49,126 nt of DNA from Bacteroidales bacterium (GCA_004553095.1 SFMJ01000002.1:1-49126), one strand, 5' to 3'; shown: positions 1 through 9,528, counted from the stretch's first letter. The notes: generated from the letters alone by a model not told the origin. Numbers and translations are program-made.

Positions 1-1603
1 ACCAGAGATTGTTATCGCTGTCAAAGCCTAGGGTATAGGTCGGATTGAACGTGCTCCATGATTGAGCATCAAGGAGGTAATATGGGTTGAATGCATCTAA
101 TGTATGGTCGTTGGTCGAACGCATCAAGATAGGATCGTGAGAGGGATCGTCAAGATAGATGGAGGCATTGCCGGTCCATACCGAACTTGTATGCAAGACA
201 TTGGGCATAGCCGGATCTATAGCAAATCCCATTGGATCAGCAATGGGAAATTGTTGTCGATTGTTGACAAATACGGAGAGGGCTGTGTCGTCGGTTTGAG
301 CTGTTTTGGGTATATAGAATGATGGCGCAAGATTATACCAACTGCCGTTGCGATAAGATGAAACAAGCATCGGGAGGGTCTTGTTGGTGTTGGTGCCTCT
401 TAGCATCGAGCAGACATTGACAGTCACAAGACCATATTCCGTAGAATATTGGAACTCGACATCCATCGCTGTCAAGGGGCATTGCGGGCGCATGCCGGCG
501 GAGAGTCCCGACCAGGTGCTATTGCTATAGGTGTTGGTGTGGAAACGTCCACGTTCGGTGTTAAACCAGAAATTTACCCCATCGTAAGATGCCGAGAACT
601 GTGAAACTCCTCCCGGCAGTGAAATGGTAGTGACGGTCGGAAGCGACGTGGCGTCAGCGGGGCGATTGATAAAATATGCTTTGGAGGTGGTGGCAAGATA
701 ATAGCCTGTAGCCGTGGCAGAAAGAGTATGCTCAAGGCGATCCACCACTGAAAGATTGGCGGCGCGGAGAAGTCCGGAGTCGCTTATCTTTTTGGTGGCT
801 GTCCACTGATTGTTGCGATAACTTACGGTATAAATGACTCCGCTGGCGTTGAGGGTGGCAAAATCGTTGGCCCCCAAGGGCATAAGGCGTATTTGTCCGG
901 TGGATGCGGTTGTCGACATTGTAGCGAAAGATCCGAAGCCGGTGATGTTGGCATCGATAGGGGCTGTGTAGAGCGAACCGTCGATGATGGCCACAAGGCG
1001 ATCTCCCACGCTGCAAACATCGCTTACCTTCTTGCCCAGATCGATATTTCTTTTCACTTGCAGCGAATTGCCATCGATCTGCATAAATCCACATTCGGTC
1101 GATACGAACACATCGCCTGTGGCGGGATCGATAGTCAAGCCGCTGATCTTAGAGCCGCCGGGGTTGATAATATTCTTGATATCATCGAAATAAGTCACCT
1201 TGCCGGCCTTGATCACATCGACACCACCATCCATATAACCCACAGCCAGAACATCGCCGGTCGGGTCGACAGCCACTATGCGCATATCGAAGCCCGAGAA
1301 GGGGGTGGTAAGAGCCATATCGACGATGCCGGCAGCCGGATTGTTCTTATCATAACGGAAGATTCCCCCCGACGGATTCGCGTAATACTGACTATATGAT
1401 GTAGTATTATAGATATGCTGATGCACGAAGAAATATGTAGCATCAGGAGTGTCGAAGATCTTGCGAGGCAGATTATCGTATGCCGTATAGAGAGTCCATG
1501 CAGGATCAAGACCATCCAACTTGCGAGAAGCCTGAACCGAGAAGACCGAACAGATTGCCACACAGAGTGTGAGAATATGCAGGAAAGCAGATTTGGTTGT
1601 CAT
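1..1603 (-). CDS. PorZ-like beta-propeller secreted protein (3' end cut by window edge)
   Basis: A frame stays open from an ATG at 1603 to the left edge, 534 codons with no stop, so the C-terminus is missing. Residues 1-25 form a signal peptide (short basic start, hydrophobic stretch, VQA cleavage site). The mature start (AWTLYTAYDNLPRKIF) and the repeated blade-like segments such as VLAVGYMDGGVDVI and DVFVSTECGFMQID resemble the N-terminal propeller shared by PorZ and two-component-regulator-propeller proteins. In the family, PorZ is a surface component of the type IX secretion system that helps attach A-LPS to cargo. That role is inferred here; the C-terminal sorting domain that would settle it lies outside the window. 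It could instead be another WD40/NHL-like surface propeller. The gene is alone in its unit, with a 96-bp AT-rich gap upstream. Confidence 0.6.
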   Translation of the reverse strand, partial: MTTKSAFLHILTLCVAICSVFSVQASRKLDGLDPAWTLYTAYDNLPRKIFDTPDATYFFVHQHIYNTTSYSQYYANPSGGIFRYDKNNPAAGIVDMALTTPFSGFDMRIVAVDPTGDVLAVGYMDGGVDVIKAGKVTYFDDIKNIINPGGSKISGLTIDPATGDVFVSTECGFMQIDGNSLQVKRNIDLGKKVSDVCSVGDRLVAIIDGSLYTAPIDANITGFGSFATMSTTASTGQIRLMPLGANDFATLNASGVIYTVSYRNNQWTATKKISDSGLLRAANLSVVDRLEHTLSATATGYYLATTSKAYFINRPADATSLPTVTTISLPGGVSQFSASYDGVNFWFNTERGRFHTNTYSNSTWSGLSAGMRPQCPLTAMDVEFQYSTEYGLVTVNVCSMLRGTNTNKTLPMLVSSYRNGSWYNLAPSFYIPKTAQTDDTALSVFVNNRQQFPIADPMGFAIDPAMPNVLHTSSVWTGNASIYLDDPSHDPILMRSTNDHTLDAFNPYYLLDAQSWSTFNPTYTLGFDSDNNLW

Positions 1604-1699
1604 TATATAATATTCTGATAAGTTGACAAAAAAGAGTAAAATTAACTCAACATAATAACGCAAAAACCCACAAAAAATTGTATTAGAGTGCGTTCTATA

Positions 1700-2662
1700 T
1701 TATTGGGGGTATTGCATGGTGAGGGTTGTGGTGGTGGGGGTGATGGCGAGGGTTGCCATAGAGCCGAGGGGTATGGGGAGGTTTTCGTCGACATGACCTA
1801 CGGGGAATTGGTAGGCTATCGGGATTTCGAGGTCGGGAGCGAAGTCGGCGAGGAGCCGAGAGATCATGCTCTCCATGTCGGTGAAGTTGAGGTCAGGGCG
1901 ATATTCGGTGAATTGGCCGATTATCAGCCCTTTGATGCGAAAGATAGTGCCGCTGAGGATAAGTCTTATGAGCATACGTTCCACGGCATATATAGCCTCA
2001 GAGATATCCTCTATGAGTAGAATCACCGGTGTGTCTTTGCCGGGGATTATATTGTCGGCGGCATCGGGAGCCAAAGGGTCGAAGGGGGTGGCAGCCAGTC
2101 CGTTGATTACGGCGAGATTTCCCCCTACGAGTATGCCTTGTGCTGTGCCGGGCTTCGAGAGTGGCGACGAGGGGATGGTATATGTATGAGGGAGACCCTT
2201 TCGGAGGATATCGAAGAGGGCTTGGGTGGTGTAATGGTCGTCGGGGAGGAGGGTGAGGTGCTTAGCCATCGGGGCATGTAGCGACATGAGTCCGGCACGC
2301 AGGGAGAGGGCATGCAGGGCGGAGATATCGCTGAAACCGATGAGCCATTTGGGGTTATCTCGCAAGAGTTCAAACGGGATGCGGGGCAAGAGATGGTTGC
2401 AACCATATCCGCCGCGAGCGCAGAGGATAGCCTTGATTTCGGGGCGTCGATACGCCTCAATGAGGTCTGAAAGACGATCGGCGTCGGAGGCGGCGTAAGA
2501 GCCGCAAGCATCCCCCTTGGCATGTGGCATCACCACCGGCACGAACCCCTCACGACGGAGATGTCGGCAGGCGCCATCTATATAATCGGGATTGACGATG
2601 GTGGCGGGAGAGATGATGGCGATATGGTCGCCGGGATGCAGAAGTGGTGGATTGATAGCCAT
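1700..2662 (-). CDS. ldcA: LD-carboxypeptidase (peptidase family S66, LdcA-like)
   Basis: This 320-residue protein fits the S66 family, which removes the terminal D-alanine from muramoyl tetrapeptides during peptidoglycan recycling in the cytoplasm. The start (PGDHIAIISPA) and the segment AILCARGGYGCNHLLP are typical. The nucleophile serine is in GFSDIS (Ser111). The later glutamate and histidine of the Ser-Glu-His triad are probably in LIEDISEAIYAVE (about residue 220) and FPVGHVDENLPIPLG (about residue 292). Length is normal for the family. It has no signal peptide, as expected for a cytoplasmic recycler. It is followed at 54 bp by the radical SAM gene's stop (upstream in transcription), so the two may be cotranscribed. 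Confidence 0.9.
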   Translation of the reverse strand: MAINPPLLHPGDHIAIISPATIVNPDYIDGACRHLRREGFVPVVMPHAKGDACGSYAASDADRLSDLIEAYRRPEIKAILCARGGYGCNHLLPRIPFELLRDNPKWLIGFSDISALHALSLRAGLMSLHAPMAKHLTLLPDDHYTTQALFDILRKGLPHTYTIPSSPLSKPGTAQGILVGGNLAVINGLAATPFDPLAPDAADNIIPGKDTPVILLIEDISEAIYAVERMLIRLILSGTIFRIKGLIIGQFTEYRPDLNFTDMESMISRLLADFAPDLEIPIAYQFPVGHVDENLPIPLGSMATLAITPTTTTLTMQYPQ

Positions 2663-2716
2663 ATCAGATAAATGTCGGGAGAAAAGAGGGATGTTTTAAG
2701 GAATGCGCATTAAAGA

Positions 2717-3502
2717 TCAGGAGAAGGGCTGGATTGTGACACCGGCGGCAGAGATGCGGGCGGCGATTTGCTCGAGTTCGGGGCGTTCCACCTTGATCAG
2801 GTTCTCTTCGGGGGTGGAACGGTCGATACTATAGAGCATCACTTCGCGTGGGCGTATGGAGAGGTAAGCCTCGATCAGAGCCTCGATCTCCTCGGGCGTG
2901 GTGTTATCGACCGGAGTGCCCTCATGTTCGCCGCGCAACATCATGGTCTGGATGATGGCAGTACCTTCGAAACGGCGGAGTCGCTCCACGACACGCTCCA
3001 CGGTGAAATTCGGATCGTTGGGGCGGTCGATCAGACGCATCGTGTCTTCGATGGCGGAGTCGAGTTTGAGGATATTATTGTCGACGCGATCCAGGGCATC
3101 AGCCACACGGTCGTCGAAGATGCGAGTCGAATTGGAGAGCACGGATATTTTGGCTTCGGCGAAATATGCATCTCGCAGGCGTATCACCTCATCGATGATC
3201 TCCGGGAAGTGAGGATGGAGGGTTGGTTCGCCATTGCCGGAGAAAGTGATGACATCGAGACGCTCGCCGGCGCCATGCATTTTTTGGAGAGTGGCTTTGA
3301 GATCGGCCGACACCTGCTCGATGGTCGGCAATCCGGTGGTACCGACCCCCTGGGCGTTATATCCGGCTTCGCAATAGAGGCAATCGAACGAGCATATTTT
3401 GCCATCATTAGGCATAAGATTTACCCCCAACGACACGCCGAGGCGGCGTGAATGAACGGGGCCGAAAATCGTGGAATGAAATAATACGGTTTGATCTTTC
3501 AT
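2717..3502 (-). CDS. Radical SAM protein, MoaA/elongator-like family
   Basis: The radical SAM cluster motif CX3CX2C is visible as CSFDCLYCE near residue 38, and it should bind a [4Fe-4S] cluster that cleaves S-adenosylmethionine. A SAM-binding GNGEPTLHP segment follows at about residue 110. The N-terminal text IFGPVHSRRLGVSLGVNLMP is typical of a small, widely conserved group of radical SAM proteins whose substrate is not known to me. At 261 residues it is a compact single-domain enzyme with no auxiliary cluster visible. It starts 29 bp downstream of the mutS stop codon, so it is probably cotranscribed with mutS. Family assignment is firm; substrate is open. Confidence 0.85.
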   Translation of the reverse strand: MKDQTVLFHSTIFGPVHSRRLGVSLGVNLMPNDGKICSFDCLYCEAGYNAQGVGTTGLPTIEQVSADLKATLQKMHGAGERLDVITFSGNGEPTLHPHFPEIIDEVIRLRDAYFAEAKISVLSNSTRIFDDRVADALDRVDNNILKLDSAIEDTMRLIDRPNDPNFTVERVVERLRRFEGTAIIQTMMLRGEHEGTPVDNTTPEEIEALIEAYLSIRPREVMLYSIDRSTPEENLIKVERPELEQIAARISAAGVTIQPFS

Positions 3503-3531
3503 AGATGGATAAAAATTTAAGGAACGCGCTC

Positions 3532-6147
3532 TTATTGATTCTTGCCTGTCAAGAGGCCTTGCAGGTCATGAAGAGTGGTGAGCGCCTGGATGGGAGTTAG
3601 GTTGTCGATATTGAGTCCCAAGAGGCGGTCTCTGATTTGAGATAGGAGAGGGTCATCGAGTTGGAAGAGGGAGAGTTGGTAGCCATCGCGAGCCTTTCCG
3701 AGGTCGGCGAGAGCCGGCTTTTGGGAACTGCTTTCGGAGGCCTGTTCGAGGCGTTTGAGCACTTGGTCGGCACGTCTCACGATCGATGGGGGCATGCCGG
3801 CAAGTCGCGCCACATGGATACCGAAACTATGTTCCGATCCTCCCGGTTCGAGTTTACGCATGAACACGACTTTGCCATTGATCTCGCGGACTGAGACATT
3901 GAAATTGACGATCCTGTGGAAAGAGGCTGCCATTTCGTTAAGTTCGTGATAATGAGTGGCGAAGAGGGTGCGAGGGTGGGCGATGGCATTTTCATGGATA
4001 TGCTCCACGATCGCCCAGGCTATCGAGATGCCATCGTAGGTGGAAGTGCCGCGACCCAACTCATCGAAGAGTATGAGCGAACGGGGACTCATATTGTTGA
4101 GGATGGCGGCAGCCTCATTCATCTCGATCATGAAAGTAGACTCGCCCGAGGAGATATTGTCGGAAGCGCCGACGCGAGTAAAAATCTTGTCGACATAGCC
4201 TATGCGGGCACTTTGTGCCGGCACGAACGATCCGATCTGGGCCATCAGTGTGATGAGAGCGGTCTGACGTAAGAGGGCAGACTTACCCGACATATTGGGG
4301 CCGGTGATCATCATGATCTGAGTCTTATCGCAGTCGAGTGTGAGCGAATTGGAGATATAAGGTTCGCCGGCGGGGAGACGACGTTCGATCACCGGGTGAC
4401 GCCCCTCGCAGATATCGGTGACCAAAGAGTCATCGACCACCGGACGTACGTAATGGTTGCAATCAGCCACATCGGCGAAAGACAAGAGACAGTCGATATA
4501 TTCGGTGGCGGAGGCATGGCTCTGCATATCGGGTATCAGTCTCATCAAACCGTCGACCAGGGAGGCGAAGATTTCCGATTCTATCTTATTGATATTCTCC
4601 TCGGCGTTGACGATTTTCTCCTCATACTCTTTGAGTTCGGGAGTGATATATCTTTCGGCGCTGACCAGGGTTTGCTTTCTGATCCATTCAGTTGGGACCT
4701 TATCCTTGTGGGTATTTCGTATTTCGATATAATAGCCGAAGACATTGTTGAACCCAATCTTGAGAGAAGGGATGCCGGTACGTTCCGACTCGCGAGTCTG
4801 CATATCGAGGAGAGTCTGGCGGCTATTGGCGTGGAGGGCACGGAGTTCGTCGAGTTGGTCGTTGACCCCCGGGGCGATAGCGGCGCCACGTCCGAGAACG
4901 GCGGGTGCATCGGGGAGGAGCGTCTTTTCGAGAGTAGAGATGATCGAAGAGCAGTCAGCCATCTTCTCGGCGATTTCATGTAGAGGCTCGGAGTTGGATT
5001 GGCGCAAGATAGCGGCGAGCGAAGTAGTGGCGGCGAGCGAAGTGCGCAGGGCGACACAATCGCGAGGAGAGATGCGCAGAGCCCCCACCTTGGTGATAAG
5101 TCGGAGCAGGTCGCCGACACGTTGCAGGGCATCGAGGGCACGGCAGCGTGTGTCGGGGTCTTTGAAGAGGTAATCGACGATGTCGTGACGTCGGGCTATC
5201 TCCTTGAGGTCGAGCAGCGGGAATAGGATCCAATTATGGAGACGTCTTGCTCCCATAGGGGTGGAGGTGTGATTGAGCACATCGAAGAGCGAGAGGCCGT
5301 CGGGAGAGAGGGGTGCCACCAGTTCGAGGTTGCGCACCGTAAATGGGTCGAGAGCCACGAATCGGGTCGAGTCGATACGTCCCAAGCCGGTGATATGACG
5401 CAAGTCGGTGTGATGGGTGATATCGAGATAATGGAGCACAGCCCCGGCGGCAATCACGGCATCGGGGAGTCGATCCACACCGAAGCCCTTCAGACTCTTT
5501 GTGCCGAATTGAGAAGAGAGACGCACTTCGGCGGCATCGGAGGTGAAGATCCAATCATCGAGGTCGAAAGTAGCGCAGCGGTGGTGGATATTATCGTCAC
5601 ACCACTGGCGCAAGCCATTGATGCGGAGCAACTCCTTGGGCTTGATGTTGCAGAGGAGTTTGTCGATATCCTCTACCGAGCCTTGCGAGCAGAGGAACTC
5701 ACCGGTGGAGATATCGAGGAAAGCGACACCGACCGACTGATGATTGACATGGATGGCGGCGAGGAAATTATTTTCTTTCGCCGAGAGGGAATTATCGTTG
5801 AGGTTGACACCGGGAGTGATAAGTTCGGTGATGCCACGCTTCACTAATTTTTTGGTGAGTTTCGGATCCTCCAGTTGCTCGCAGATAGCCACGCGCCGAC
5901 CGGCTCTGACCAGACGTGGGAGGTAAGTGTCGAGAGCATGGTGAGGGAATCCTGCCAGTTCGACGTATGCAGCCTTGCCATTGGCGCGGCGTGTCAGAGT
6001 GATCCCCAAGATCTTGGAGGCGGCGATGGCATCTTCGGAGAAAGTCTCATAGAAATCGCCCACACGGAATAGGAGGATAGCGTCGGGATGTTTCTTTTTC
6101 ATCTCGACATATTGCGCCATTAGAGGAGTTTCGACCGGTTTGCTCAT
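3532..6147 (-). CDS. mutS: DNA mismatch repair protein MutS
   Basis: The 871-residue protein is full length for MutS, which recognises mismatches and small loops and recruits MutL. The mismatch-reading Phe-X-Glu motif is in GDFYETF (Phe32, Glu34). The connector, lever and clamp regions follow, then an ABC-type ATPase with Walker A GPNMSGKSALLRQ at about residue 613, the conserved STFMIEM segment, and Walker B LILFDELGRGTST. The C-terminal tail after the ATPase carries the usual dimerisation segment. It starts 73 bp downstream of the mgtE stop. The stop codon overlaps one copy of a recurring noncoding motif described under findings. Confidence 0.98.
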   Translation of the reverse strand: MSKPVETPLMAQYVEMKKKHPDAILLFRVGDFYETFSEDAIAASKILGITLTRRANGKAAYVELAGFPHHALDTYLPRLVRAGRRVAICEQLEDPKLTKKLVKRGITELITPGVNLNDNSLSAKENNFLAAIHVNHQSVGVAFLDISTGEFLCSQGSVEDIDKLLCNIKPKELLRINGLRQWCDDNIHHRCATFDLDDWIFTSDAAEVRLSSQFGTKSLKGFGVDRLPDAVIAAGAVLHYLDITHHTDLRHITGLGRIDSTRFVALDPFTVRNLELVAPLSPDGLSLFDVLNHTSTPMGARRLHNWILFPLLDLKEIARRHDIVDYLFKDPDTRCRALDALQRVGDLLRLITKVGALRISPRDCVALRTSLAATTSLAAILRQSNSEPLHEIAEKMADCSSIISTLEKTLLPDAPAVLGRGAAIAPGVNDQLDELRALHANSRQTLLDMQTRESERTGIPSLKIGFNNVFGYYIEIRNTHKDKVPTEWIRKQTLVSAERYITPELKEYEEKIVNAEENINKIESEIFASLVDGLMRLIPDMQSHASATEYIDCLLSFADVADCNHYVRPVVDDSLVTDICEGRHPVIERRLPAGEPYISNSLTLDCDKTQIMMITGPNMSGKSALLRQTALITLMAQIGSFVPAQSARIGYVDKIFTRVGASDNISSGESTFMIEMNEAAAILNNMSPRSLILFDELGRGTSTYDGISIAWAIVEHIHENAIAHPRTLFATHYHELNEMAASFHRIVNFNVSVREINGKVVFMRKLEPGGSEHSFGIHVARLAGMPPSIVRRADQVLKRLEQASESSSQKPALADLGKARDGYQLSLFQLDDPLLSQIRDRLLGLNIDNLTPIQALTTLHDLQGLLTGKNQ

Positions 6148-6220
6148 AAATTAAATATAGTGCCGGAGAGAGTCCGGCGATAGGGATGAGATTTTTGATA
6201 ATAGAGAGATGGTTGGACAA

Positions 6221-7588
6221 TTATGATATCGGGAAGATATGGAGCATCCATATCGACATGCCGACATAGATGAGGAGGCCGACCACATCGTTGGTGATCT
6301 GGATGAAGGGTCCGGTGGCGAGGGCGGGGTTGATATTCAGTTTTTCGAGAGTCAGAGGCACGAGTGTGCCGAAGACTGTAGCGAAGATTACGACGGCGAA
6401 AAGGGATGTCGATACAGCCCAGACCAGAGCATACTGTCCCGGAGATGTGATGGTGATATATAGGAAGACGACTCCGGAGATGACCAGCGCATTGAGTAGC
6501 GAGATGAGGAGTCCTCGCCATATTTGGTTCCAGAAATCGGAGAGTTCGAGACGTCCGTTGGCGAGACCCTGGACCACGATGGCAGAAGCCTGCACGCCGA
6601 CGTTACCGCCGGTGCCGCCGATCAGAGGGATAAAGAATGCCAGGGCTGTGACAGCTGCGATCTGGCTTTCGAAACCACCGAGTATCAGCGAATTGATAAT
6701 ACCACCGATAATTCCTATCAATAGCCAAGGGAGACGAGCCTTGGTCTGCGCGAAGATCGAGTCATCGGCATCGATATCGGAGGAGATACCGGAGGCGAGC
6801 TGATAGTCGCGTTCGGAGTGCTCACGGATCTGGTCCATGACGTCGTCGACGGTGATCTGCCCGACGAGCCGCCCGATAGAGTCGATCACCGGCATAGCCA
6901 CGAGATTATACTTTTCGAAGTCGATGGCTAAATCTTCGATAGGGGTATCGACCTTGATAGCCACCGGGTCGGTTTCCATGACATGCTTGATCTTCGACAC
7001 CGAGGGATGGGTGATCATCTTCTTGAGGGGGAGTACACCCTTGAGGCGCTGATCGTCATCGATGACATAGACATTATAGATATCGTCGAGATCTTCGGCT
7101 TGATGGCGCATCTCGCGCAGACAGTCGGGCATGGACAGATTCTCATTGACCGAGATAAGTTCCGTGCCCATCAGACCGCCGGCGGTGTCCTCGTCATATT
7201 GAAGGAGGTCGACGATATCGCCGGCTTGCTCCACATCCTCGATGCTTTGGATCACCTCTTCGCGGTCTTCTTCATCGAGTTCCTGGATCAGGTCGACAGC
7301 GTCGTCGGTGTCGAGCAGGTCGATGAAATGACCGATTTGCTCGGAGTCCATCCCTTCGAGCAGTTTCTTACGATCCTCCTCATCGAGTTCCATCAAGACG
7401 TCAGCCTTCTTCTCCTTATCGGGGATAAGTTCGAAGAGCCATTCAGCCTGATGGAGGTTAAGGTCTTGGAAAAGTTCGGCAATATCGGCGGGGTGTAGTT
7501 CGTCGATTTCGGGAAGGAGGGCATCGACATTACCCTGTTCGATAAGGTCGATGTAGCGGTCGATATCTTCGCGAGAAAAATCCTTCAT
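6221..7588 (-). CDS. mgtE: Magnesium transporter MgtE
   Basis: The layout is that of MgtE: an N-terminal acidic helical domain (about residues 15-130) with repeated ELDEEDR-type segments, two CBS domains (about 135-255), a plug helix, and a C-terminal membrane domain of five predicted helices from about residue 285. The signature PLIGGTGGNVGVQASA lies in the pore region. MgtE is a dimeric Mg2+ channel in the inner membrane; the cytosolic N and CBS domains close it when internal Mg2+ is high. At 455 residues it is normal length. Only 40 bp separate it from the nucleoside kinase upstream, too little for an Mg2+ riboswitch, so regulation is probably at the protein level. Confidence 0.96.
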   Translation of the reverse strand: MKDFSREDIDRYIDLIEQGNVDALLPEIDELHPADIAELFQDLNLHQAEWLFELIPDKEKKADVLMELDEEDRKKLLEGMDSEQIGHFIDLLDTDDAVDLIQELDEEDREEVIQSIEDVEQAGDIVDLLQYDEDTAGGLMGTELISVNENLSMPDCLREMRHQAEDLDDIYNVYVIDDDQRLKGVLPLKKMITHPSVSKIKHVMETDPVAIKVDTPIEDLAIDFEKYNLVAMPVIDSIGRLVGQITVDDVMDQIREHSERDYQLASGISSDIDADDSIFAQTKARLPWLLIGIIGGIINSLILGGFESQIAAVTALAFFIPLIGGTGGNVGVQASAIVVQGLANGRLELSDFWNQIWRGLLISLLNALVISGVVFLYITITSPGQYALVWAVSTSLFAVVIFATVFGTLVPLTLEKLNINPALATGPFIQITNDVVGLLIYVGMSIWMLHIFPIS

Positions 7589-7628
7589 AACGAGATTGGG
7601 GAGCGAGGTGCAAAGTTAGACGTAGAGA

Positions 7629-9299
7629 TTAATAATGGAAAGAAGAGCCACCGAGGAACTCACGCAGGAGCGAAGTTGATGGCACTTGAGCTTCGGGGAT
7701 ATCGCAGAAGCAGTTAAGGAGTCGTCGCAAGCGGTAAGCCGTGGCATACTCGGGGATGTTGTGAGGCACATTCTCGAGCAGCGGGAGAGCATATCGTTTC
7801 ATCACCCCGAGTTCGAAGAGGAGCGACGAATTGAAAGTGGCGTCGGCATTCTCCTGAAAGGGGAAGATCCAACGTTCTTCGCCACGGCGGACACTGGGCC
7901 AACGGCGTATTGTGTCCTGGGGAGAGGTGTGGCGATATTTATTGTCGCGCACGATGCGACGCAAGAGTCGATTGTCGGAAGTGGAGATCCAGTTGTGATT
8001 GTCGATATGGAGAGTGGTCAGCGCCGAGACATACATCTTGAAGATGCGGTCGGCAGGGAGTCCTTCGCTCAGTATGGGGTTGAGACCATGAATACCCTCG
8101 ATGATGAGCACATCATTCTTGTTGAGGCGTAGAGGGCGCTCCTTTTCCACTCGTTCACCCAATTCGAAACTATAGGTAGGGAGGTTGATCTCCTCTCCGC
8201 GGAGGAGTTTCTGCATATCGGAGTGGAAGAGGTCGAGGTCGAGCGCATAGATCGACTCATAGTCGTAATCGCCATTTTCGTCGAGAGGGGTATTCTTACG
8301 ATTGACGAAATAATCGTCGAGCGAGATGAGTTTAGGCACCATCAGATTGGTCATGAGTTGTATGGCGAGACGCTTGGCGGTGGTGGTTTTGCCTGAAGAA
8401 GAAGGGCCGGCGATGAAAATCAGGGAGGCACCCTGCTCCATGATTTGGTCGGAGATGCGACCGAGTCGCTTATTGTGGAGAGCCTCCGCCACATTGATCA
8501 GGTCGGCGGCGCGCCGATTGGCGATAGCATTGTTGAGTTCACCGACGTAAGAGACACCGATGATGCTGTTGAATTTGAGATACTGGGTGAAAGCATCATA
8601 CATCTTCGCCTGCTTCTCGGGTTGAGCCGGGAACGAGGGATTCAGGCTGTCGGCACCGAGGAGCAGGAGACCATCGTGCCAAGCCACCAAGTCGAATGCT
8701 TGGATATATCGTGTCGAAGGGGCCAACGGGCCGTAGAATGAATCGGCAAGCCCATCGAGAGTATAGTAGGAGGTATAGAGTGTGGAAACACTTTCAAGAA
8801 GTTTCACTTTGTCGTCGAGGCGCTGGCGGCGGAAGATTTCGATCACATCGGCAGTGAGTTTCTCGTAGCGAAGGAGGGGAAGGTCCTTGGCTATAAGATC
8901 GGAGATATTCTGTTTGATTTGCTCCACCAGCGAGTCGGATATGGAGATGATATTGCCTGCCTTATCGAAGATACGACAGAATATGCCGTGAGATATCGAA
9001 TGTTCATATCTGATGGAGAGCGATGGGTCGATATAATTCAATGCGCGATATAGGAGCATACAGAGAGTGCGGGTGTAGGTGGTTTTACCCTCCGAGGAGG
9101 TGAGGTCGACGAACTCCACTTGCTTGGGGGTATAGACGTTGAAACCGAGGTGCTCCGGCTTGTTATTGACCAATGCGCAGATCGGGTCATAGTTTAGACC
9201 AAGATTAAGACCGTCGGCTATTTGCATAAGTGAAGTTCCGCCATCGATGTCGATGTAGGAACTTGTGTTGCGGCAATAAATTTGAACCTTCTTATCCAT
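7629..9299 (-). CDS. Nucleoside kinase (TGS domain plus uridine kinase/PRK domain)
   Basis: This 556-residue protein combines an N-terminal TGS-like domain (about residues 1-65, as in threonyl-tRNA synthetase) and a middle region resembling the synthetase second additional domain with a C-terminal P-loop kinase. Walker A is GPSSSGKTT at 298-306; the following SLDDYFVNRKNTP and the later LIIEGIHGLNP are typical of uridine kinase/phosphoribulokinase folds. Such fusions are common in Bacteroidetes and Firmicutes and are annotated as nucleoside kinases; the exact nucleoside is not shown by sequence. It starts an ATG at 9299 and is probably cotranscribed with mgtE. The intergenic gap to the divergent glycosyltransferase carries that gene's promoter. 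Confidence 0.88.
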   Translation of the reverse strand: MDKKVQIYCRNTSSYIDIDGGTSLMQIADGLNLGLNYDPICALVNNKPEHLGFNVYTPKQVEFVDLTSSEGKTTYTRTLCMLLYRALNYIDPSLSIRYEHSISHGIFCRIFDKAGNIISISDSLVEQIKQNISDLIAKDLPLLRYEKLTADVIEIFRRQRLDDKVKLLESVSTLYTSYYTLDGLADSFYGPLAPSTRYIQAFDLVAWHDGLLLLGADSLNPSFPAQPEKQAKMYDAFTQYLKFNSIIGVSYVGELNNAIANRRAADLINVAEALHNKRLGRISDQIMEQGASLIFIAGPSSSGKTTTAKRLAIQLMTNLMVPKLISLDDYFVNRKNTPLDENGDYDYESIYALDLDLFHSDMQKLLRGEEINLPTYSFELGERVEKERPLRLNKNDVLIIEGIHGLNPILSEGLPADRIFKMYVSALTTLHIDNHNWISTSDNRLLRRIVRDNKYRHTSPQDTIRRWPSVRRGEERWIFPFQENADATFNSSLLFELGVMKRYALPLLENVPHNIPEYATAYRLRRLLNCFCDIPEAQVPSTSLLREFLGGSSFHY

Positions 9300-9395
9300 A
9301 AAAGCAAATTTTTCGTAAAGATAGCGATTTTTTGTCGGATTAAGTGTCTAAAAGAGGGTCAAATTTTGCTATAAAGCCCCAATGTTAACATTTTT

Positions 9396-9438
9396 TTTGT
9401 TAAGACTCCCGAATTATATTTTTTTGTTTGTAAATTTG
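9396..9438 (+). promoter_or_regulatory. Probable promoter of the GT9 gene
   Basis: A perfect Bacteroidetes -7 box TAAATTTG lies at 9431-9438 in an AT-rich stretch. The nearest TTTG (9396-9399) is about 10 bp too far for a standard -33 element, so only the -7 assignment is good. Transcription from here would give a leader of about 85 nt before the ATG at 9529. That leader holds two copies of a GAGCG/CGCTC motif. Confidence 0.45.
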
Positions 9439-9475
9439 CGCATAATAAGAGCGTGTTCCTGCCACCTTGATAGCA

Positions 9476-9489
9476 TAGAGTGCGCTCTA
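9476..9489. promoter_or_regulatory. Near-palindromic motif TAGAGTGCGCTCTA in the GT9 leader
   Basis: Arms TAGAG and CTCTA are perfect, with one mismatched pair around a central GC. A related copy (AAGAGCGTGTTCC) sits about 30 bp upstream at 9447-9459. Both are in the leader of the glycosyltransferase gene, 40-80 bp before its start codon. It could be a protein-binding site or a short RNA hairpin; nothing in the sequence decides between them. Confidence 0.3.
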
Positions 9490-9528
9490 ATCCAATCATT
9501 CAGAGAAAAACATAACCGGACAGAAAAT

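Noticed and set aside
2768..3451. 227-codon plus-strand frame opposite the radical SAM gene
   Set aside because: Fully overlapped by a gene with an intact CX3CX2C motif; no support for an antisense protein.
7589..7628. Mg2+ riboswitch before mgtE
   Set aside because: The gap is only 40 bp, far too short for an M-box or mgtA-type leader.
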